From: Enterococcus sp. DIV1094 | GTDB lineage: Bacteria; Bacillota; Bacilli; Lactobacillales; Enterococcaceae | Length of the DNA: 64,000 bases | Assembly (NCBI RefSeq): GCF_017316305.2 | Contig: NZ_CP147250.1 | Coordinates: 1,384,001 to 1,448,000, forward strand | Direction: 5' to 3' | Part shown: positions 55,595-64,000 of the stretch, one piece after another | Numbering within the stretch: position 1 is the first letter of the stretch | Layout of the letters: each line of letters opens with the position of its first letter | Translations under genes and position numbers: made by a program | The notes under the pieces: generated by a model | Told to the model about the DNA's origin: nothing | Databases searched by the model: none | The model's input: only the letters and a program-made list of their open reading frames with translations

Positions 55595-56158
55595 CTACTC
55601 GATCACCAATACGCCTTCTTTTAAAGAGAATGGATTTTGAGCGTTGATATGGTCGTAGAACATCACACCATTGATATGGTCGATTTCATGTTGAACCACG
55701 ATTGATTCATAATTCTTTAAACGAATTTTTTGTTTTTCCCCATTCTTGTCATAATACGAAAGCGTGATTTTTGCGTGGCGTACCACATAACCAGGTACTT
55801 CACGATCGACTGACAAGCAGCCTTCCCCTTCGCCTAAGCAAGCATTCTGGACAGAATGACTCAAAATTTTTGGATTATACATGACTGTACTCAAAGTTGG
55901 TTCAGTGATTTCTGGATCTGGATTTGGTACGTGGACGGCAATGATCCGTTTTGAAATATCAAGCTGAGGCGCAGCTAGGCCAACCCCGCCACGTAAATTC
56001 AATTCTTCTGCTTTGATTGGATCTTGACTATTTTTAAGAAACTCCAACATTTCTTCTCCTAATAAGAGATCTTCCTCGCTAAGTGGAAGAGCGACTTCTT
56101 GTGCGACTTCACGTAATGTTGGATTGCCTTCTCGAATGATATCATCCATTGTGATCAT
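55595..56158 (-). CDS. def: Peptide deformylase
   Basis: Removes the formyl group from nascent proteins; 187 residues, type 2 as in most Gram-positives. The three metal/active-site motifs are complete: [15 protein letters not shown] and QHEIDH. AAAGGGG lies about 12 nt before the ATG at 56158; the in-frame ATG three codons later (MDDIIREG) is an alternative start. It has its own terminator. Confidence 0.96.
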   Translation of the reverse strand: MITMDDIIREGNPTLREVAQEVALPLSEEDLLLGEEMLEFLKNSQDPIKAEELNLRGGVGLAAPQLDISKRIIAVHVPNPDPEITEPTLSTVMYNPKILSHSVQNACLGEGEGCLSVDREVPGYVVRHAKITLSYYDKNGEKQKIRLKNYESIVVQHEIDHINGVMFYDHINAQNPFSLKEGVLVIE

Positions 56159-56254
56159 GGAATATGTACCCCTTTCTTGTTAAACACTCTCTTTTCGGTT
56201 AATAGTTTACCATAAATTAAAAAAAGTAGTAGTCTGATTGTTCGCTTAGATAGA

Positions 56255-56283
56255 TTTTCTTAAGGATTCTGCACTTGATTTAT
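56255..56283 (+). promoter_or_regulatory. rpsO promoter
   Basis: TTGATT (56255-56260), 17-nt spacer, TAAAGT (56278-56283); the leader to the ATG is about 110 nt. Confidence 0.6.
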
Positions 56284-56400
56284 TAGGAAGTTTCAGGTAA
56301 AGTATAGCTGTATGTTTAAAGCATATGTCCTGTTACTTGGTTAAGCGAATCACCAACGTTTTACTCAGTCACAGGGGAATAATTAAACGAGGTGAAAGAA

Positions 56401-56670
56401 ATGGCAATTTCAAAAGAACGCAAAAACGAAATCATCAAAGATTACGCACGTCATGAAGGAGATACTGGTTCTCCAGAAGTACAAATCGCTGTATTAACTG
56501 AAGAAATCAACCACTTGAACGAACATGCACGTGTTCACAAGAAAGATCATCATTCATACCGTGGTTTGATGAAAAAAGTTGGTCATCGTCGTAACTTGTT
56601 AGCTTACTTACGTAAAACTGACGTTCAACGTTACCGTGAATTGATCCAACGTCTAGGCTTACGCCGTTAA
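56401..56670 (+). CDS. rpsO: 30S ribosomal protein S15
   Basis: Small-subunit protein binding 16S rRNA, 89 residues, the standard length. [20 protein letters not shown] and the C-terminal [23 protein letters not shown] are diagnostic. An ATG at 56401 follows GAGGTGAAAGAA; an in-frame GTG three codons earlier lies in the ribosome site and is rejected. It precedes pnp, the conserved order in bacteria, with a terminator between. Confidence 0.97.
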   Translation: MAISKERKNEIIKDYARHEGDTGSPEVQIAVLTEEINHLNEHARVHKKDHHSYRGLMKKVGHRRNLLAYLRKTDVQRYRELIQRLGLRR

Positions 56671-56680
56671 TTTTTAACAG

Positions 56681-56713
56681 AAAGTGGGGTTCACGTGAAT
56701 CTCACTTTTTTTA
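56681..56713 (+). terminator. Terminator between rpsO and pnp
   Basis: AAGTGGGGTTCAC / GTGAATCTCACTT stem with G-T pairs, followed by TTTTTT. Readthrough into pnp is likely, as in other species. Confidence 0.8.
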
Positions 56714-56764
56714 CTTTAAACTATCAAACATTTCTGTGAATCAGCTCGATGGACTCCTACTAAC

Positions 56765-56806
56765 CAAATGAAAGGTGCAAAAGCTCACTTTCGCGGTTTT
56801 CATTTG
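56765..56806 (+). promoter_or_regulatory. Hairpin in the pnp leader
   Basis: CAAATGAAA (56765-56773) pairs perfectly with TTTCATTTG (56798-56806), with smaller pairings inside. In E. coli a leader stem-loop cut by RNase III controls pnp; whether the same holds here is not known. Confidence 0.4.
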
Positions 56807-56848
56807 TTTAGTAGCGTCTGGCTTTCACGAGAAGGAAAAGGAGTATTT

Positions 56849-58960
56849 ATGTCAGAAAAACAAGTTTTCAAAACGACATGGGGCGGACGTCCCTTAGAGA
56901 TCGAAGTTGGTCAATTGGCCAAACAAGCAAATGGAGCAGTATTAGTACGTTATGGTGATACCGTTGTATTAAGTGCGGCAGTTGCCTCAAAAGAAGCGAA
57001 AGATACAGATTTCTTCCCATTAACAATCAACTACGAAGAAAAAATGTATGCAGCCGGTAAGATCCCAGGTGGATTTATCAAACGTGAAGGTCGTCCAAGT
57101 ACGGAAGCGACATTGACAGCTCGTTTGATCGACCGTCCGATTCGTCCAATGTTTGCGGAAGGTTTCCGTAATGAAGTACAAGTCACAAATATCGTGATGA
57201 GTGTAGAAACAGATTGTTCACCAGCAATGGCAGCGATGTTAGGCTCTTCACTTGCTTTATCCATTTCAGATATCCCATTTGATGGACCGATCGCAGGTGT
57301 TGAAGTGGGTCGTGTCAATGGTGAATATGTCTTGAATCCAACAGTTGAACAGGCAGAAGCAACTGATATCGAGTTGAGCGTAGCTGGTACAAAGCAAGCA
57401 ATCAACATGGTAGAAAGTGGCGCGAAAGAAGTATCTGAAGAAGATATGTTAGGCGCATTACTATTCGGATTCGAAGCAATCAAAGAACTAGTCGCATTCC
57501 AAGAAGAAATCGTCCAAGCAATCGGTAAAGAAAAAATGGAAGTTTCTTTATTACAAGTTGATGCAGAGTTGAAAAAAGAAATTTTTGATGCTTCTTACAG
57601 CACAATGAAAGAAGCAGTCATGACGGAAGAAAAATTAGCTCGTGAAGACAATATCGATCAAGTGAAACATGATATTCGTGAAGCTTATGCAGAGAAATTT
57701 GCTGGTCATGAAGACGAAGCGCAATTAACAAAAGAAGTCAAACAAATTACAGAAGATCTTGAAAAAGATGTTGTTCGTGAATTGATCACGATCGATAAAA
57801 TCCGTCCTGATGGTCGTAAATTAGACGAAATCCGTCCGTTAGCTTCAGAAGTTGGCTTATTGCCACGTGTTCACGGTTCAGGATTATTTACTCGCGGACA
57901 AACACAAGCACTTTCAGCTTGTACATTAGCGCCTTTAGGAGAACATCAAATCATTGATGGACTAGGTGTGGAAGTCAGCAAACGATTCATCCACCACTAT
58001 AACTTCCCTCAATTTTCTGTTGGTTCAACTGGTCGCGCTGGATCTCCAGGACGTCGTGAAATCGGTCATGGTGCATTAGGCGAGCGTGCCTTAGCACAAG
58101 TGATCCCTTCAGATGAGGAGTTTCCTTACACGATCCGTCTAGTGGCAGAAGTACTTGAATCAAATGGTTCATCTTCTCAAGCAAGTATCTGTGCAGGTAC
58201 ATTAGCCTTGATGGATGCAGGTGTACCGATCAAAGCACCTGTTGCTGGGATTGCTATGGGATTGGTTTCTGATGGTGAAAACTATACGATCTTAACAGAT
58301 ATCCAAGGACTAGAAGACCATTTAGGCGACATGGACTTCAAAGTTGCCGGAACGAAAGATGGAATCACAGCATTACAAATGGATATCAAGATCCAAGGAA
58401 TCACGGAACAAATCTTGACAGAAGCATTAGCGCAAGCAAAACAAGCGCGTATGGAAATCTTAGAAGAATTGACTTCAACGATTGCTGCACCACGTGAAGA
58501 GCTTAGCCAATATGCACCGAAAATCGAAATGATCCAAATCGATCCTGCAAAAATCAAAGATGTCATTGGTAAAGGTGGCGACACGATCAATGGAATCATT
58601 GATGAAACTGGCGTGAAGATCGATATCGATCAAGACGGTAAAGTAAGTATTGCTTCTTCTGACAAAGAAATGATCCAAAAAGCAATCAAGATCATCGAAG
58701 ACTTGACGAAAGAAGTCAAAGTTGGCGAAGTTTACTTGGGTAAAGTTGTTCGTATCGAAAAATTCGGTGCGTTTGTCAACTTGATCAAAGGCAAAGACGG
58801 TTTAGTCCATATCTCTCAATTAGCTAACGAACGCGTGAACAACGTAGAAGACGTAGTGAAGCTAGGCGATGAAGTACTTGTAAAAGTGACAGAGATCGAC
58901 AAACAAGGCCGTGTCAACCTTTCAAGAAAAGCAATGTTGAACGAAGAAGAAAAGAAGTAA
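56849..58960 (+). CDS. pnp: Polyribonucleotide nucleotidyltransferase (PNPase)
   Basis: 3'-5' phosphorolytic exoribonuclease of 703 residues, trimeric, part of RNA turnover. Two RNase PH domains (first from residue 10, second from about 310, [17 protein letters not shown]), the catalytic region [28 protein letters not shown], a KH domain with IGKGGDTI near 572, and an S1 domain from about 625 ([21 protein letters not shown]). ATG 56849 follows AAAGGAG; the frame is open further upstream through the leader hairpin, but that part is not conserved in type. Confidence 0.97.
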   Translation: MSEKQVFKTTWGGRPLEIEVGQLAKQANGAVLVRYGDTVVLSAAVASKEAKDTDFFPLTINYEEKMYAAGKIPGGFIKREGRPSTEATLTARLIDRPIRPMFAEGFRNEVQVTNIVMSVETDCSPAMAAMLGSSLALSISDIPFDGPIAGVEVGRVNGEYVLNPTVEQAEATDIELSVAGTKQAINMVESGAKEVSEEDMLGALLFGFEAIKELVAFQEEIVQAIGKEKMEVSLLQVDAELKKEIFDASYSTMKEAVMTEEKLAREDNIDQVKHDIREAYAEKFAGHEDEAQLTKEVKQITEDLEKDVVRELITIDKIRPDGRKLDEIRPLASEVGLLPRVHGSGLFTRGQTQALSACTLAPLGEHQIIDGLGVEVSKRFIHHYNFPQFSVGSTGRAGSPGRREIGHGALGERALAQVIPSDEEFPYTIRLVAEVLESNGSSSQASICAGTLALMDAGVPIKAPVAGIAMGLVSDGENYTILTDIQGLEDHLGDMDFKVAGTKDGITALQMDIKIQGITEQILTEALAQAKQARMEILEELTSTIAAPREELSQYAPKIEMIQIDPAKIKDVIGKGGDTINGIIDETGVKIDIDQDGKVSIASSDKEMIQKAIKIIEDLTKEVKVGEVYLGKVVRIEKFGAFVNLIKGKDGLVHISQLANERVNNVEDVVKLGDEVLVKVTEIDKQGRVNLSRKAMLNEEEKK

Positions 58961-58988
58961 TCCCAACAGGTTAAGATAAAAGTTTTTT

Positions 58989-59050
58989 AATAAGTGTACT
59001 GCTACGAAAATAGTATTTTGTATTTTCAAAAGTAGTGCGCTTATTTTTTA
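58989..59050 (+). terminator. pnp terminator
   Basis: AATAAGTGTACTGCTAC pairs with GTAGTGCGCTTATT (imperfect) and an inner AAAATA/TATTTT stem; TTTTTT follows. Confidence 0.75.
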
Positions 59051-59132
59051 TAATTGATACAGGAGTAACAAGGGTCTATTTATATTTTCTTGAAAACACT
59101 GAGTTATTTAAAGTGGAAAAGGAGGAATGAAA

Positions 59133-59390
59133 ATGATCCATTTTTTATTTTCATTGATTGTCGGTGGCGTATTGGGATTCATCGCTGGCGCTGTTCTTAA
59201 TGAAGATGTGCCAGGTGGTGTTTCTGGGAATGTCATCATTGGTTTCTTAGGGAGTTGGTTAGGAGAATTTGTCCTTGGCGAACTAGGACCAGCTATCAGT
59301 GGTTTTTATCTTATTCCTTCATTGATTGGAGCACTCGTGTGTTTAGGTCTCTACTCTTTCATGGCTGATTATTTAAGGCGGCATCGTTGA
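59133..59390 (+). CDS. GlsB/YeaQ/YmgE-family membrane protein
   Basis: Small membrane protein of 85 residues with three glycine-rich transmembrane segments (LIVGGVLGFIAGAVLNED; GNVIIGFLGSWLGEFVLGE; YLIPSLIGALVCLGLYSF), the pattern of transglycosylase-associated/GlsB stress proteins. In enterococci GlsB homologues are linked to general stress. ATG 59133 is 7 nt after AAGGAGG; the ATG at 59127 is too close to the site. Single-gene unit. Confidence 0.82.
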   Translation: MIHFLFSLIVGGVLGFIAGAVLNEDVPGGVSGNVIIGFLGSWLGEFVLGELGPAISGFYLIPSLIGALVCLGLYSFMADYLRRHR

Positions 59391-59413
59391 CTGGGTTATT
59401 TTTATCGAATTTA

Positions 59414-59442
59414 TTGACACCAAGGTTGATTCCTTGGATAAT
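59414..59442 (+). promoter_or_regulatory. kup promoter with palindrome in the spacer
   Basis: TTGACA (59414-59419), exactly 17-nt spacer, GATAAT (59437-59442). CCAAGG (59420-59425) and CCTTGG (59432-59437) form a perfect inverted repeat filling the spacer, a possible operator. Confidence 0.65.
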
Positions 59443-59488
59443 GAGGTGGAATTTAGGATACACACGATGGAAGAAATGAGGGGGAAAA

Positions 59489-61483
59489 GTGACAACAAAG
59501 CACAACACCAAAAAAATCTCGATGGCCGGATTATTAGTCGCCATGGGGGTTGTTTATGGAGATATCGGTACAAGCCCACTTTATGTAATGAAAGCAATCG
59601 TCGAGGATAATGGCGGCTTGCGAGGGATCAATCCGGATTTTGTCATCGGAGCAGTCTCATTGATTTTTTGGACATTGACATTATTAACGACAATCAAATA
59701 TGTCGTAATCGCGTTAAATGCAGATAATCATGGAGAAGGTGGTATCTTCTCTTTATATACCTTGGTCAGAAAAGGTGGGAAATATCTGATCATACCGGCG
59801 ATGATCGGTGGTGCAGCACTGTTAGCAGACGGGGTATTGACACCAGCTGTAACGGTTACGACTGCGATCGAAGGTTTGCGAGGGATCCCAGTGTTTTTTG
59901 ATCGATTCGGGAATGACCAGAACATTATTGTCATCATTACTTTAGCGATTATTTTTGTTTTGTTCATGGTCCAACGTTTTGGTACAGAAGTGGTGGGTAA
60001 GGCATTTGGACCTATTATGTTTTTATGGTTCACATTTTTAGGCGCGATGGGCTTATTCAATTTCAGCCAAGACTGGACAGTGATCCGTGCCTTGAATCCT
60101 TATTATGCGATCCAGTTGCTATTTAGCCCTGACAACAAGCTAGGTTTATTCATCTTAGGGAATATCTTTTTGGCAACTACTGGGGCAGAAGCGCTTTATT
60201 CTGACTTAGGACATGTCGGAAAACGAAATATCCATTTGAGTTGGCCGTATATCAAAGTCTGCTTAGTATTGAATTATTTTGGACAAGCAGCATGGCTGAT
60301 CAATGTATATCAAAATCCTGAAACACAAGCAATTGAGAATTTAAATCCATTTTTCCAAATGATGCCAGCAAGTTTTACAGTAATAGGCGTCGGCTTTGCA
60401 ACGATTGCCGCAGTCATTGCTTCGCAAGCATTGATTACAGGTTCATTTACGTTGGTATCTGAAGCAATCAAACTAAAATTATTACCTCGATTGAAAATCA
60501 TGTATCCTGGAAGCAGTATTGGACAAATGTATATTCCCGCAGTGAATTTGATTTTATGGATTGCTTGTTCACTCGTTGTCGTCACTTTTAGAACCTCGCA
60601 TCATATGGAAGCTGCTTATGGACTGTCCATTACCGTGACGATGTTGATGACGACTGCATTGCTTTATTTCTACCTGCTTCAAAGTGGGTATTCAAAATGG
60701 TTGGCGCATACGATCACCTTTTTCTTTGGTGTGATCGAAGTTGTCTTCTTTATTTCCAGCGTCGTGAAATTTTTCCACGGTGGTTTTGTGGCTGTTTTGA
60801 TTGCTTTAGTTATTCTGGCAGTGATGTTTATTTGGGAACAAGGCAATATCATTCGTGAATCGGTCGCAGAAGAAGTGGAATTAAAAGAATACATTCCACA
60901 GCTTAGAGAATTGAAAGACGATAAGACGTTACCAATGTATCAAACAAACGTGGTCTTCTTAGTGCCGGATATGGCAGATGGGAAGGTCGGTCGTCAGTTT
61001 GTGTATTCCATTTTAGACAAACGGCCAAAGCGGGCGAAGGCTTATTGGTTTGTACATGTAGAAGTAACTGATGAACCCTATACGAAAGAGTATCAAGTGG
61101 ATATGATGGGGACTGACTTTGTTGTTCAAGTGAATCTGTTCTTAGGCTTCCGTGTCCAACAAGAAATCAATGTCTACGTTCGCCAAATCATCCACGATTT
61201 AATGAAACAAGGACGTTTACCAAAACAACCACAGACGTATTCATTGACTCCAGGAAGAGAAGTTGGCGATTTCCAATTCATCTTGATCGACGAAGTGGTT
61301 TCAAATGTAACGACTCTTGGAAAATGGGAACGCCAAATCATGCAAGCCAAACTTGCGATCAAGAAAATCGCTACGACACCAGAAACTTGGTTTGGTTTAG
61401 AATACAGTGAAGTCAAACACGAAACAGTACCATTGCTGATTGGTGGTACTAGAAAAACATGGTTGAAAGAACGAAAAAAATAA
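59489..61483 (+). CDS. kup: KUP-family potassium transporter
   Basis: Proton-coupled K+ uptake permease of 664 residues. The N-terminal membrane part has about twelve helices with the family signature [17 protein letters not shown] and [18 protein letters not shown]; the last ~200 residues are cytoplasmic and in lactic acid bacteria may bind c-di-AMP. The start is GTG 59489 after GAGGGGG, giving the expected N-terminus. It has its own promoter with an inverted repeat in the spacer. Confidence 0.93.
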   Translation: MTTKHNTKKISMAGLLVAMGVVYGDIGTSPLYVMKAIVEDNGGLRGINPDFVIGAVSLIFWTLTLLTTIKYVVIALNADNHGEGGIFSLYTLVRKGGKYLIIPAMIGGAALLADGVLTPAVTVTTAIEGLRGIPVFFDRFGNDQNIIVIITLAIIFVLFMVQRFGTEVVGKAFGPIMFLWFTFLGAMGLFNFSQDWTVIRALNPYYAIQLLFSPDNKLGLFILGNIFLATTGAEALYSDLGHVGKRNIHLSWPYIKVCLVLNYFGQAAWLINVYQNPETQAIENLNPFFQMMPASFTVIGVGFATIAAVIASQALITGSFTLVSEAIKLKLLPRLKIMYPGSSIGQMYIPAVNLILWIACSLVVVTFRTSHHMEAAYGLSITVTMLMTTALLYFYLLQSGYSKWLAHTITFFFGVIEVVFFISSVVKFFHGGFVAVLIALVILAVMFIWEQGNIIRESVAEEVELKEYIPQLRELKDDKTLPMYQTNVVFLVPDMADGKVGRQFVYSILDKRPKRAKAYWFVHVEVTDEPYTKEYQVDMMGTDFVVQVNLFLGFRVQQEINVYVRQIIHDLMKQGRLPKQPQTYSLTPGREVGDFQFILIDEVVSNVTTLGKWERQIMQAKLAIKKIATTPETWFGLEYSEVKHETVPLLIGGTRKTWLKERKK

Positions 61484-61518
61484 ATAGATAAAGAATTGGA
61501 ATATGCTATACCGGAAAT

Positions 61519-61642
61519 GAAAAGAGGAGTTGCGATAACAACTCCCCTTTGACAGCGCTGTTTAAAAAGAACCGTGGTATAAATCTAAATATCTCTAAAA
61601 AGAAGTAGCCAGTCCCTGTTAAAGTGACGGCTATTTCTTTTT
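61519..61642 (+). ncRNA. Antisense RNA of type I toxin unit 1
   Basis: An extended -10 box (TGCTATACC, TATACC at 61507-61512) precedes a 12-bp stem AAAGAGGAGTTG / CAACTCCCCTTT (61521-61550). The transcript should end at the hairpin AGAAGTAGCC ... GGCTATTTCT (61599-61638), which is shared with the convergent toxin mRNA. The base-pairing region is the toxin 3' end. Confidence 0.55.
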
Positions 61643-61729
61643 GTCGTCCCTAAGCAATGCTACAATCAACGTGATCAGGGCGATGGTAAAAATATCAAAG
61701 CTGAGCATCAACTTAGACTGGGTGCCCAA
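61631..61729 (-). CDS. Holin-like type I toxin, copy 1
   Basis: Tiny hydrophobic peptide: LMLSFDIFTIALITLIVALL followed by RDDKKK, one membrane span with a charged C-terminus, the pattern of the holin-like toxin family (PF16935-type). It differs from copies 2 and 3 by a few substitutions. The start is uncertain: TTG at 61727-61729 or ATG at 61706-61708, and neither has a good ribosome site, so this copy may be impaired. Confidence 0.6.
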   Translation of the reverse strand: MGTQSKLMLSFDIFTIALITLIVALLRDDKKK

Positions 61730-61799
61730 CTGAACAGTCAGAGGAGATTCTCTAGAACTTCATCTAGTAAGCATGTTGATAGTATGCTATACTGAATCT

Positions 61800-61916
61800 G
61801 AAAAGAGGAGTTGCGCTAACAACTCCCCTTTGACAGTACCGTTTAATTAACAGCGGCATAATTCAGGTGATTTTTAGAAATAACCGTCCTAGGCCGAGGA
61901 CGGTTATTTCTTTTTG
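61800..61916 (+). ncRNA. Antisense RNA of type I toxin unit 2
   Basis: TGCTATACT (-10 at 61788-61793) precedes the same AAAGAGGAGTTG / CAACTCCCCTTT stem (61802-61831). The shared terminator is a perfect 15-bp hairpin AGAAATAACCGTCCT (61876-61890) / AGGACGGTTATTTCT (61897-61911). Confidence 0.6.
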
Positions 61917-62002
61917 TCGTCGTTAAGCAATGCTACCACCAACGTGATCAGGGCAATGGTAAACATACCAAAGCTGAGCATCAATTTAGACTGAATGCCC
62001 AA
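61904..62002 (-). CDS. Holin-like type I toxin, copy 2
   Basis: Reads KLMLSFGMFTIALITLVVAL then LNDDKKK, almost the same peptide as copy 3 with one extra Asp. Start TTG at 62000-62002 or ATG at 61979-61981. Compared with copy 3 there is a one-base insertion just before the MLSF part, and the ribosome site is poor, so the 5' part may be degenerate. Its stop codon lies in the shared terminator. Confidence 0.6.
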   Translation of the reverse strand: MGIQSKLMLSFGMFTIALITLVVALLNDDKKK

Positions 62003-62067
62003 CTGACAGAGGATCTTCCCTAGAACTTCATCTAGTAAGCATGTCGATAGTATGCTATACTAAACGT

Positions 62068-62190
62068 GAAAAGAGGAGTTGCGCTAACAACTCCCCTTTG
62101 ACAGCGCTGTTTAAAGAACAGTGGTATAAATCTAAATATCTCTAAAAAGAAATAGCTAGTCCCCTGCTAAAGTGACGGCTATTTCTTTTT
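62068..62190 (+). ncRNA. Antisense RNA of type I toxin unit 3
   Basis: TGCTATACT (-10 at 62056-62061), stem AAAGAGGAGTTG (62070-62081) / CAACTCCCCTTT (62088-62099), and terminator hairpin AAAAAGAAATAGC ... GGCTATTTCTTTTT ending at 62190, shared with the toxin mRNA. Confidence 0.6.
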
Positions 62191-62280
62191 GTCGTTAAGC
62201 AATGCTACCACCAACGTGATCAGGGCAATGGTAAACATACCAAAGCTGAGCATAAATTGGACTGTATCGAGTGCCGACAA
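62179..62280 (-). CDS. Holin-like type I toxin, copy 3
   Basis: Best preserved copy: 33 residues, SALDTVQFMLSFGMFTIALI, then TLVVALLNDKKK. The start is TTG at 62278-62280, 6 nt after AAAGGAGACG. One transmembrane segment with a Lys-rich end, as in small membrane-damaging toxins of type I systems. The leader upstream is about 100 nt (62281-62400), with a possible -10 box TATGCT near 62377-62382 on the minus strand. Translation is expected to be blocked or the mRNA degraded when paired with the antisense RNA. Confidence 0.7.
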   Translation of the reverse strand: MSALDTVQFMLSFGMFTIALITLVVALLNDKKK

Positions 62281-62579
62281 AAGGCGTCTCCTTTCGTAAG
62301 ATTTAGAAAGTATGTGCATACGCACCACCTCGCTTTCGAAGGATAGCCACCGTCATTAAACTGTACTGTCACGTAATAGCATAGCACATGCGCACATTTT
62401 AAACCTTAATTTATAAATTTTCTTGTTATTGAATAGCTATTGAATGCTAATGACACAAGTGAATAAATCCTCCCATTATTTAGAGTGATCTAGTGGAAGA
62501 AGCAGAAATCAAAAGCCTCCTAGTTATACTCTTTTTACGAAAAGTTGTACAATTGAAATGGAAAAGTGAGGCGAAATCA

Positions 62580-63878
62580 ATGGTACTAAATTTTGTAATA
62601 TTATTTTTGATGATAGCAATCACTGCTTTTTTTGTTGCGAGTGAATTTGCTTTAGTAAAAATCAGACGTTCCCGCTTGGAGCAATTAGAAAAAGACGGTG
62701 TGAAGAACGCCAAACTAGCGTTACATGTGACCCATCATTTAGATGACTATTTATCTGCAAGTCAGTTAGGCATTACTTTGACTGGTTTGATCATTGGGTG
62801 GGTTGGTGAAGGTTCTGTGGCAGCGTTGTTAGAACCTTGGATCGGTCAACTTCCGATTGGTAGGGGAATCAGTGCAACGATCTCTGTTGCATTAGGTTTT
62901 ATTCTTGTCACGTATGTCGACGTTGTCGTTGGTGAACTTTTGCCGAAAAGTTATAGTATCGTCAATACCGAACAAGTTGTTTTGTTTGTGGTGAGACCTT
63001 TACATTATTTTTATCTTGCGATGTTTCCTTTCATCTGGGTATTGAATCATTCGGCAGCAGGCTTAGGTAAACTGCTAGGAGTGAAGTTAGTCTCGGAAGG
63101 AGAAGAAACACTTTCCCAAGAAGAACTAACGTTAGTTGCGCTCAATTCTTACGAGCAAGGTGAATTGACAAAAGATGAATACCAGTACTTAGAAAATGTC
63201 TTTGAGTTTGATGATACGTTGGCAAAAGACATCCAAGTGGATCGTACCTCTATGCAGGTTTTTGAGGTTTCGGATACAGTGGAACAAGCAATCAAAGAAT
63301 CGATTGAACGAGGACACACGCGATACCCTGTCATCTTAGGCTCTAAAGATAATGTGTTAGGATACGTCACTTTGCCCGCTTTGATCAAACAATCGTTAGA
63401 AGATGACCAGATCACAGTCGAGTCATTGATTGAAGAGCCAATCGTGACAGCTGAAACCATTCCAATCAAAAAGTTATTGACGATTATGCGAAGAAGAGGA
63501 AAGCATATAGCAATCTTAAAGGATGAATATGGCGGAACAAGTGGACTTGTCACGATCGAAGATATTTTAGAAGAAATCGTCGGTGAAATTCGAGACGAAA
63601 CAGACGTTGATCAAGCGTTGATTGCAAAACAAGAAGATGGTAGTTATATTGTTTCAGGAAAATTGACTCTCGATGATTTTGAGCGTTACTTCAACGAGGA
63701 TGTTCCGGAATTTGAAGAGACAAATTTTATTACTCTTGCGGGTTTTATGTCTAGCTATCAAAAAGAAATCGAGCCGGGTACAGTGATTACGATCGGACAA
63801 TTCCAATTCACTGTTTTGGAGTATAATCATGCACATATCGACTATTTCAGTTTGGTGATTTTACCAACGAATCCATAG
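62580..63878 (+). CDS. CNNM/CBS-domain (hemolysin C/CorC family) membrane protein
   Basis: Protein of 432 residues: DUF21/CNNM membrane domain (about 1-190, four helices, FFVASEFALVKIRRSRLEQL and GELLPKSYSI), two CBS motifs (about 205-330, DRTSMQVFEVSDTVEQAI) and a C-terminal CorC_HlyC domain (from about 345, DEYGGTSGLVTIEDILEEIVGEI). Family members act in Mg2+ export or stress; the name hemolysin is historical. ATG 62580 follows GTGAGG; the longer open frame from 62493 has no site. Confidence 0.9.
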   Translation: MVLNFVILFLMIAITAFFVASEFALVKIRRSRLEQLEKDGVKNAKLALHVTHHLDDYLSASQLGITLTGLIIGWVGEGSVAALLEPWIGQLPIGRGISATISVALGFILVTYVDVVVGELLPKSYSIVNTEQVVLFVVRPLHYFYLAMFPFIWVLNHSAAGLGKLLGVKLVSEGEETLSQEELTLVALNSYEQGELTKDEYQYLENVFEFDDTLAKDIQVDRTSMQVFEVSDTVEQAIKESIERGHTRYPVILGSKDNVLGYVTLPALIKQSLEDDQITVESLIEEPIVTAETIPIKKLLTIMRRRGKHIAILKDEYGGTSGLVTIEDILEEIVGEIRDETDVDQALIAKQEDGSYIVSGKLTLDDFERYFNEDVPEFEETNFITLAGFMSSYQKEIEPGTVITIGQFQFTVLEYNHAHIDYFSLVILPTNP

Positions 63879-63879
63879 A

Positions 63880-63919
63880 AAAAAGTGTTCTTCCTGATTA
63901 TAGGAGGAACACTTTTTTT
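63880..63919. terminator. Bidirectional terminator at the end of the window
   Basis: AAAAGTGTTCTTCCT pairs with AGGAGGAACACTTTT, with T-runs on both sides, between convergent genes. Confidence 0.88.
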
Positions 63920-63923
63920 GAAT

Positions 63924-64000
63924 TTAATAGCTGATTTCAGCATTTTCAATTGGAAATTGTTGTTGTTCAGCATCTAATTGTTTCAAATGTTTAACCGCAC
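63924..64000 (-). CDS. 3' end of a minus-strand gene, cut by the window
   Basis: Partial frame ending at TAA (63924-63926): AVKHLKQLDAEQQQFPIENA then EISY. Only 24 residues are visible, so the product cannot be named. It converges on the terminator at 63880-63919, which supports a real gene end. Confidence 0.5.
   Translation of the reverse strand, partial: AVKHLKQLDAEQQQFPIENAEISY

Larger units (their letters stand above)
61498..62345. repeat. Three tandem repeats of a type I toxin-antitoxin unit
   Basis: Units of about 265-290 bp begin near 61498, 61785 and 62051. Each has the antisense -10 box, the GAGTTG/CAACTC stem, a bidirectional terminator and a convergent toxin frame. Sequence between units (CTTCATCTAGTAAGCATG at 61759 and 62027) is also repeated. 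Confidence 0.85.

Noticed and set aside
57031..57483. 150-codon minus-strand open frame inside pnp
   Set aside because: It is a shadow of the conserved pnp frame with no start signals.
61484..62579. CRISPR array, because of the regular repeats
   Set aside because: Only three units of ~265-290 bp that include open frames and terminators; there are no short repeats with unique spacers.

Overview
The window is a low-GC Gram-positive chromosome segment. It is best read as Enterococcus, probably the E. faecium/hirae/mundtii group. The evidence is AT-rich DNA with strong AGGAGG-type ribosome binding sites, the ymdB-ymcA-mutS-mutL and ruvA-ruvB blocks in the Firmicutes arrangement, a BirA-type operator on bioY, a lysine riboswitch, an Mga-like regulator, a trehalose PTS and a Firmicutes 203-residue S4. 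The species is an inference; no rRNA gene or other typing marker lies in the window. No tRNA, rRNA or CRISPR array was seen.

Layout. 1-2.4 kb is accessory and partly decayed: an intact RelE/RelB-type toxin-antitoxin pair with a palindromic operator on its own promoter, a second pair whose toxin is broken, and the remains of an unidentified protein. 2.6-12.8 kb holds metabolic and transport genes: an aquaglyceroporin-type channel, an Mga-like regulator translationally coupled to a DUF2829 (Tad2-like) protein and a short-chain dehydrogenase, a NatAB-like ABC exporter, an acetyltransferase, a glycosyltransferase and a quinone oxidoreductase. 13-25.6 kb is mostly core: bioY with its BirA operator, rpsD, a formate/nitrite channel, an AlkD-like repair protein, a HAD phosphatase, ymdB-ymcA-mutS-mutL-maf and a tocopherol-cyclase-like protein. 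25.8-29.5 kb carries msrB and the divergent treR/treB trehalose uptake genes, with no phosphotrehalase beside them. At 29.6-31.5 kb an IS607-type element (dead transposase, intact TnpB) sits between what looks like the ruvA promoter and ruvA. 31.5-34.8 kb is ruvAB, a TetR regulator, a low-molecular-weight phosphatase and a small hypothetical gene.

34.9-38.6 kb is a beta-glucoside locus (RpiR regulator, cre site, PTS EIIC, GH1 enzyme). The GH1 enzyme has Gln where the acid/base Glu is expected. 38.8-43.4 kb is brnQ and a two-gene amino acid ABC transporter behind a lysine riboswitch, so the transporter is probably a lysine importer. 44.1-46.2 kb is a compact sir2 - acetyltransferase/chorismate mutase fusion - niaR operon.

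The most novel part is 46.3-55.5 kb, an island of four large paralogous proteins of no recognised family, inserted between niaR and def. Three of them share an N-terminal domain with invariant His, Asp, Gln and Cys in the order and spacing of YopJ/Ulp1-like (clan CE) cysteine enzymes. Two share a tandemly duplicated module ending in a PPWE-like motif. Degenerate copies and recent gene conversion show the locus is expanding and decaying. 55.6-64 kb returns to core genes (def, rpsO, pnp, a GlsB-like membrane protein, kup, a CNNM/CorC protein). It is interrupted at 61.5-62.3 kb by three tandem units, each with a tiny holin-like toxin gene and a convergent antisense RNA (type I toxin-antitoxin).
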